A DNA stretch of 64,000 bases from Deinandra increscens subsp. villosa. Taxonomy: Eukaryota > Streptophyta > Magnoliopsida > Asterales > Asteraceae. Positions 59,341-64,000 of this stretch are shown here, in pieces. The notes under the pieces were generated by a model. It made no database searches. It was given only the letters and a program-made list of their open reading frames with translations, and was not told the origin of the DNA. The stretch covers positions 16,666,952-16,730,951 of the forward strand of contig JBCNJP010000006.1 of NCBI GenBank assembly GCA_039602395.1, read 5' to 3'. Position 1 is the stretch's first letter; each line of letters opens with the position of its first letter. The position numbers and the translations under genes are program-made.

Positions 59341-59711
59341 AAAGAAATAAATAAACCTAAATCTGTATATTACAACTTTAAACCCAAAAATAATGGGCCA
59401 ACCGAAAAAACCTAATCTATTACATAATAGGCCAAAACATGGGCCAAAACTAAAATAGAAAACAAACTAATCATAAACGTAATTTTAATAAATTGGTTCG
59501 GACTGAATACACGTAAATAAGAAAAACAATCGAACAATAATAATTACATTATTTTGGTGGATCTAAATCGACCAAAATATATTTATGCAATTATATATAT
59601 AACTAATAAAATTAATTACAAATTTAATTCACACCTTTTGGGTTGTTTAACCCCAGTATGTGAATTCACCGACTTAAAACACGACCGGTCTAGATTTGCA
59701 TGTGTGATCAA

Positions 59712-59724
59712 GACTCTGATACCA
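59712..59724 (-). promoter_or_regulatory. Possible primer binding site, tRNA-Met-like
   Basis: Minus strand TGGTATCAGAGTC, one base different from the standard site, a few bases from a TGT-starting sequence at 59729. Confidence 0.55.
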
Positions 59725-59728
59725 CTGT

Positions 59729-60124
59729 TGTAATAATTATATTACCGGATACAGTGGTATTCGGATCACGGGTAGTAATTTTAATTCTATTAAAAACCCG
59801 TTATAATAATTATATTACCGGATACAGTTACATATTTATTAATTACATTAATTACTTCAGAGGTAGCGGAAGCATAAATATATTTAAAATATATAATTTA
59901 AATAAAACGCGAAATAACCAAGTGACAAAGTAAACATGATCTAATCACCGATCACGCAAATACTAGTGATATATATATATATATATATCTATTACTATAT
60001 ATAATACATATTGCCCTAAAGGGCATTTTCGTCATGAAAAATGCTTAATCCTTAAGACGCGTACAAACAGTCATGCAATATGTACAAGGGTTTAAAGCAT
60101 CAAAATTAAAGCACAATTCTTACA
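59729..60124 (-). repeat. Provisional 5' LTR of the right-hand element
   Basis: Bounded by TGTAATAATT next to the primer-like site and by TTCTTACA on the right, which gives TGTA..TACA ends. It contains a 25-bp direct repeat (TAATAATTATATTACCGG plus seven bases) at about 59731 and 59803, and an AT microsatellite near 59970-59988. No second LTR was found to confirm it. Confidence 0.35.
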
Positions 60125-60421
60125 AAACAAAATCCAGTACAAAAGTGAGGTTAAAATCGAAATTAACCTAGATGCATTTACTTCTCCTTCCTCACGCTTC
60201 CATCGAACACCACAAAAATCAGGCACCGCCTTCGTCAACCACTCATCTCCACCCTCCTTCCTCACGCTTCACTTTTTTTCTATAATTCAAATTTCAGATC
60301 TCACGTCTCTCTCCCCTTCCGTTTCTTAAACCCTAATCTCTGAAACTTCAAAAGAAATCCATTCATTCAAACCCTAGCTACTCACAACCCAGGTTCGCTC
60401 TCGCCAAATTGGTGTTCAACG
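60125..60421 (+). promoter_or_regulatory. CT-rich leader upstream of a possible host gene
   Basis: Pyrimidine-rich sequence with AAACCCTA motifs, and CTCCTTCCTCACGCTTC present twice (60183 and 60254), typical of plant 5' untranslated regions. No clear TATA box was fixed. Confidence 0.4.
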
Positions 60422-60841
60422 ATGATCTTAAATCCAAAACCGGCGGTCAATCCACAGGTTGCCCCCAATTTCTTCATCCTCTCGATCATCTTTTCTCTCT
60501 CTGGCTTTGTCTCTCGCCGTTCAACAATGTTGTTGCTATGGTGTTTTGGAGCTATCAACGGCTTTGCAATCGTTGCCTTGAAATCTAATGGAATGTATGT
60601 GTGCATGTATAGCCCTGCTCAGGTAAGAAGGCGGTGCTATTTCATACGACTTTTGTTTTAATGATCTCATCTTTTTTGGCTCTAATTTTTGCTGACTTCA
60701 TGTTTTACGATTCGACAGATATCCACTCTAATTGATAGTGAAAGTGAAGTTGAAGAACGCAACGAGACGATAAGCAATGGTATTTGTGAACAAGGGAGGG
60801 AGATGACGCCACTTCATCCATCTGCTTTTGATATACCCTAG
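60422..60841 (+). CDS. Possible two-exon small membrane-protein gene
   Basis: Exon 1 is 60422-60622 (67 codons, ends CAG before GTAAGA). Exon 2 is 60719-60841 (after CGACAG, ends TAG). Both are phase 0 and join to an ORF of 107 residues. The first part is hydrophobic, with likely membrane segments around residues 17-32 and 36-55; the second is acidic (SESEVEERNE) and ends HPSAFDIP. A CT-rich leader precedes it. I do not recognise the family. The splice pair is canonical but was chosen by eye, and transcript support is needed. Confidence 0.4.
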
Positions 60842-61471
60842 ATGCTCGAATCTCGATTGGAGAGTTCTACAAAAAAGAAACTGTGTTCTCTTTTTCTAAT
60901 TGATAGTGAAAGTATTGTTGTCTCTTAATCCATCTAAATTCCTCTCTCGATTCTTCAAACGGCGAGCTCAAGAACACAATCATAGGTAACATTCAATTTA
61001 ATCTTCAGCTTCCTTCTCCCTTTCTACAGTGCTTCTTTGATGTTCTTTTTGTCGGTTTTCTGTTGCTTTTATTAGCAGTGAATAGAGATTCCAAATTCAC
61101 ATATCTTGTTGAGGAAGGTTTGTGCAGGATTTTTAAATCTCCGCATCGACACTCGCCTTAAGCATTTGAGCCTTAAGCATTAGCTTTCTACAGGCTTTTT
61201 TTGGTTATTTTTGTTTAACTATCTCCTCTGTTACAAAATTGGAATTTTGGAAAGGTAAATACGATCTCGGTTTCCGATTTGGTTGTGTTGTATGTGACTG
61301 AGTTAGTTTTTGGGGGATTTTGTGCTTCAATTTCGTTAATCGACTTTTGTATTGGAGAATTTCGTGCTTAGATCTGTGTTTTCCGTCTAACATGTATGGG
61401 TCTTCACTAATTGGTTCAAACTCATAAGAAATGTAGGATGCTGCTGTGAAATCTGGTCGCATACAAGTTTG
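60842..61471 (+). other. Intergenic or intronic sequence
   Basis: AT-rich with T-runs and a few GT..AG signals. CTAATTGATAGTGAAAGT of exon 2 (about 60728) is repeated at about 60898. No ORF was supported; 61205-61531 on the minus strand has no recognisable domain. Confidence 0.4.
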
Positions 61472-63582
61472 ATGGAATGGCTTCAGGACTACAGGAACTG
61501 TGTATTGGTGAGTTTTAGGTTTTTTTTTCAATCTTTTTGAATTACGATTAAATGCAGGGAAACTCTATTAGATATCTTTAATTTAGGGCAACTGTTTATG
61601 CTATCTTCAATCGTTCCAACCATCGGCTACCCAAGGTATTGAAATTCCCAACCTGAATCTCGCTTCTTCTGTGCATTTTCCCTTTGATTTTGAATTTTTA
61701 TTGTTTGATTATTAAAACTTCGTTTTATGGTTCTGCAACCACATTTAATTTTATTCGATATTTTTTTATTCTCTACCTTGAAGGAGATCACATTTAGGGT
61801 TTCTGGTGGTTGATGGCTTGCATTTGTTTCACCAGGAGAAAACATGTTGAATTGGTTGTAGTGTGGTTTAAAGATGTAGATTATTGGTTTGTTGAACATT
61901 CTTTCATGTAATGTTTGACATTCTTTCATGTAATGTTAAACCTGAAGGTTTTGTTTCTTAAGCTTATTTAGTTGTACATATAACTTGTGGGTTATGTAGG
62001 TTTGATTTTGCAAGGTATATTTTTGGGTTTAAATACAAAAATCTCATGGATTCTAAGAAGGTATGCTCTAAGTTGCATATAAACTTTTGGTATCTATAAA
62101 TCTCATGTCCATACTAATTTGGCCTAACGAGAGTGTTCATGTTTGTTGCATGTTTAATTATTAGGTTTTTCTGCCTCTTAGTTCTTTTCTTTTGATAGAT
62201 TTATTGACTGCTCTACTAATTTGGCAGAGGGGGCTTACATACATTTGATTCAGTATTCTGAAAATGCAGTTTGTGTATGTTTAAGAAAAGAGTCTGTTTT
62301 TTCACCAGTGAATAGAATAGAATAGAGCAAACCTAACGAGATTTACTTTAATTTCAGTGAATAGAATTACGAGGGATTTTCTTTATCACAATGGAACTCA
62401 TCGTCAACCTAACCAGATTTATTACATTTCTGTTCGAGGGGGATTCAGACTTTTCAAGCAGCAAACCCGTCTTCTTAAACAGGTAAATTTGGCCTTACAG
62501 CAAAATAATTATTTGATTAGCATACCTGTAAGGAAGAAAGTGATGTGTATGTTCATCTGAATACTGCTAAAATCAGCAGAACATCATGGAGATGGTTCTA
62601 TTCATCAAATGAATTTTCTGTTATGTTATTCTGTAACTTTGAAAGGAATTATTTAAATGTTTATATTAATTGGTTAAAAATGTATTAATATTGTAGTATT
62701 CTGATTATCTGTCCAGATATCGCCTTCTTCAGAAGAGTGAGTTCACCACACTCTTCATCAAGTAAGTTTTTTAAAATCTTTTATATATGGATCTGATTAT
62801 GATTACTAAGTTAGGGATTTTTAAAAAATCTGATTATGTTGGACTGGTAGAAGAGCATTGAACCAAGTAAATACTGCTACCTGAATACATTAAAAATAAT
62901 TCAAAACTTCAATGACTTCTTTTAATGTTTTGAATCAGAAAAGAAGGTTCATACATATTTGAAATTTTACATTTCTACTTGAAGTTGGTATTTAAGCAAT
63001 AAAGCAGGTACCTACACGTTGGCTTGGGGTAGCTTCTTTAGATTGGGAAATTGTTTATTTTCTCAGATTGTCAATTCAATAAATGCGTCAGTTTTGTTAA
63101 ACAAGTCAGATTTTGGGTAGTTTTGTAAGTGGGTCATCTTAACTAATTTACTGCCTTTTCATTTTATGAAAAATCAAGAATGCAATTGATCATCAATATG
63201 TATCCAACAGTTTGCAATTATGTATCTTTATGATTATCTAAATAATATATGCTATCTACTATGTTTAAAATGCTTCTATTTCAGAACTAGAGACTTATTA
63301 CAAGCAAAATTACAAGTACTACTTTGCCTTAAAGAAGACACATTGAGAAAGAAGAAAGATCTCATTGAACCAGTGAAGGGTACTCTTGCTTTTAGAAGAT
63401 TATGTGAGTCGGTTACGTATGTGTTTATGCACTATGTTAAAATTCATGCCAAAAAATTTCTAGATTTTAATCATTTTGTTAAGAATCTATTGAAGTTGAT
63501 CAGAAACACTGTTAGCAAACTCTTAGGAGATACGTTTTTTACTTCTTCTGGATTGCTCATCACATACTTTTATGGATTTTAA
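61472..63582 (+). CDS. Candidate five-exon gene of unknown function
   Basis: Five segments with canonical borders join in one frame: 61472-61507 (ATG start), 61587-61635, 62358-62482, 62697-62761 and 63285-63582, about 190 codons. Exon phases fit throughout (0, 1, 0, 2). The middle exons are fully open and basic (NRITRDFLYHNGTHRQ, YRLLQKSEFTTLF); the last is helical (TRDLLQAKLQVLLCLKED) and may run into an intron near its end. There is a faint resemblance to plant Nepro-like (RNase MRP accessory) N-termini around LYHNGTHRQ..YYISV, but this is a guess. It could also be captured gene fragments inside a transposon. The first two exons are weakest. Confidence 0.35.
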
Positions 63583-64000
63583 AATGGCAACGTCAATGAC
63601 TAAACTCATTCTATCAATTAAACGGACGGCCTGTATGGATCCGGTCTTCCTTTTCCCTTCTTTCCCGTTCCGGTACAATTGTCACGCACCGGTACAATTG
63701 TCACGATCCGGTCTTCCTTTTCCCTTCTAACCAGTTGAATAAAGTTTTTAGCATTGAAGGGATGTCACTGACACCTGAATATTCACTTCAAAATTACTAT
63801 GTTTATGCCTGCGCGTTGCAGCGGCGACAGTTTATAGGGCTTTATTTGTCGTTTTGTTCATGTGTTGTGATTTTGAAGTTAAGATTGCACCTTCATTTTT
63901 ATATTTTAATGTCCTAATCAAGTGTTCAATGTGTAGGAAACCAAAATCATCATAAATCTGAGATGAGGTCTTCTTCTCCTTATCCCTGGGGGCATCTTAT
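63583..64000 (+). other. Right edge: short duplications, no gene seen
   Basis: Contains GATCCGGTCTTCCTTTTCCC at about 63639 and 63704 and CCGGTACAATTGTCACG at about 63670 and 63688, a small nested duplication. A GCGCGTTGCAGCGGCG string near 63812 resembles sequences I associate with plant Helitron ends, but no CTRR-type terminus was identified. Confidence 0.4.

Larger units (their letters stand above)
57555..59711 (-). mobile_element. Internal part of a probable non-autonomous LTR element, minus strand
   Basis: No Gag or Pol homology on either strand; small ORFs (such as 57813-58052 and 58871-59086) are unrecognised. A primer-site-like sequence lies at its right end (59712-59724). It contains three copies of a TACGGTGCCGAAGGCTCCAA module (58182-58331) and a dense GGAAACTTTCC word cluster (58905-59340). 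The matching left LTR and a polypurine tract were not found, so element boundaries are open. Confidence 0.45.

Noticed and set aside
59970..59988. AT microsatellite as an origin or regulatory site
   Set aside because: Simple dinucleotide run with no supporting context.

Overview
This window is repeat-dominated nuclear DNA from a flowering plant. Ty1/copia SIRE-like elements, chromovirus-type LTRs with initiator-Met-tRNA primer sites, intron-like GT..AG signals and a long satellite all fit a eudicot. The extra ORF behind pol resembles families I know mainly from Asteraceae genomes (inference; no search was possible). Two runs of exactly 500 N (964-1463, 19082-19581) are scaffold gaps of unknown true size.

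Layout, left to right. 1-963 is the 3' end of a plus-strand copia-type element, stopped by a gap. 1464-9483 is copy A of a gene-like unit: a promoter packed with the word CTTAGCGAACTT, a TATA box, a roughly 2.9 kb intron-bearing leader, and a long broken ORF related to the extra (envelope-like) ORF of SIRE elements. 9484-19081 is a large LTR element without coding capacity (LARD-like) on the minus strand. It has 2.63 kb LTRs, a tRNA-Met primer site, a polypurine tract and an internal tandem array; its right end lies in the second gap. 19582-29429 is a satellite array with a unit of about 101 bp and complex higher-order structure. 29430-30457 is unassigned DNA with three imperfect 60-bp repeats. 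30458-45508 is copy B of the same gene-like unit plus the first 925 bp of the same LTR. It is split by a young, complete 6,349-bp LTR element (35767-42115, TSD AGAAG, 358-bp LTRs) that encodes only Gag. 45509-54565 is a decayed minus-strand SIRE-like copia element (LTR, PBS, gag, pol, extra ORF) that has lost its 3' end. 54766-57549 is a solo chromovirus-type LTR with a perfect AAACA TSD. 57555-60124 looks like part of a further minus-strand non-autonomous LTR element. 60180-64000 is the only stretch with host-gene character: a CT-rich leader, a possible two-exon small membrane-protein gene, and a chain of phase-compatible exons of unrecognised function.

The most interesting pattern is that at least five different LTR-type families here each carry their own dense cluster of a short degenerate word, in both orientations, in U3, in the 5' leader beside the primer site, or in the LTR: CTTAGCGAACTT, AAATCGTTAAG, GCGGATCA, TTCCGGTTGAA/TTCAACCGGAA and GGAAACTTTCC. 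In one family the word also lies inside coding linkers. In another, one word unit has visibly been amplified into a young tandem array. Family-specific clusters like these would suit sequence-specific cis-recognition, by an element-encoded or host protein, and they are also seeds for satellite DNA. A second signal is a row of five small hairpins in the large LTR family whose stems persist while the loops differ between diverged copies.

All coordinates, mismatch counts and homology calls were made by eye.
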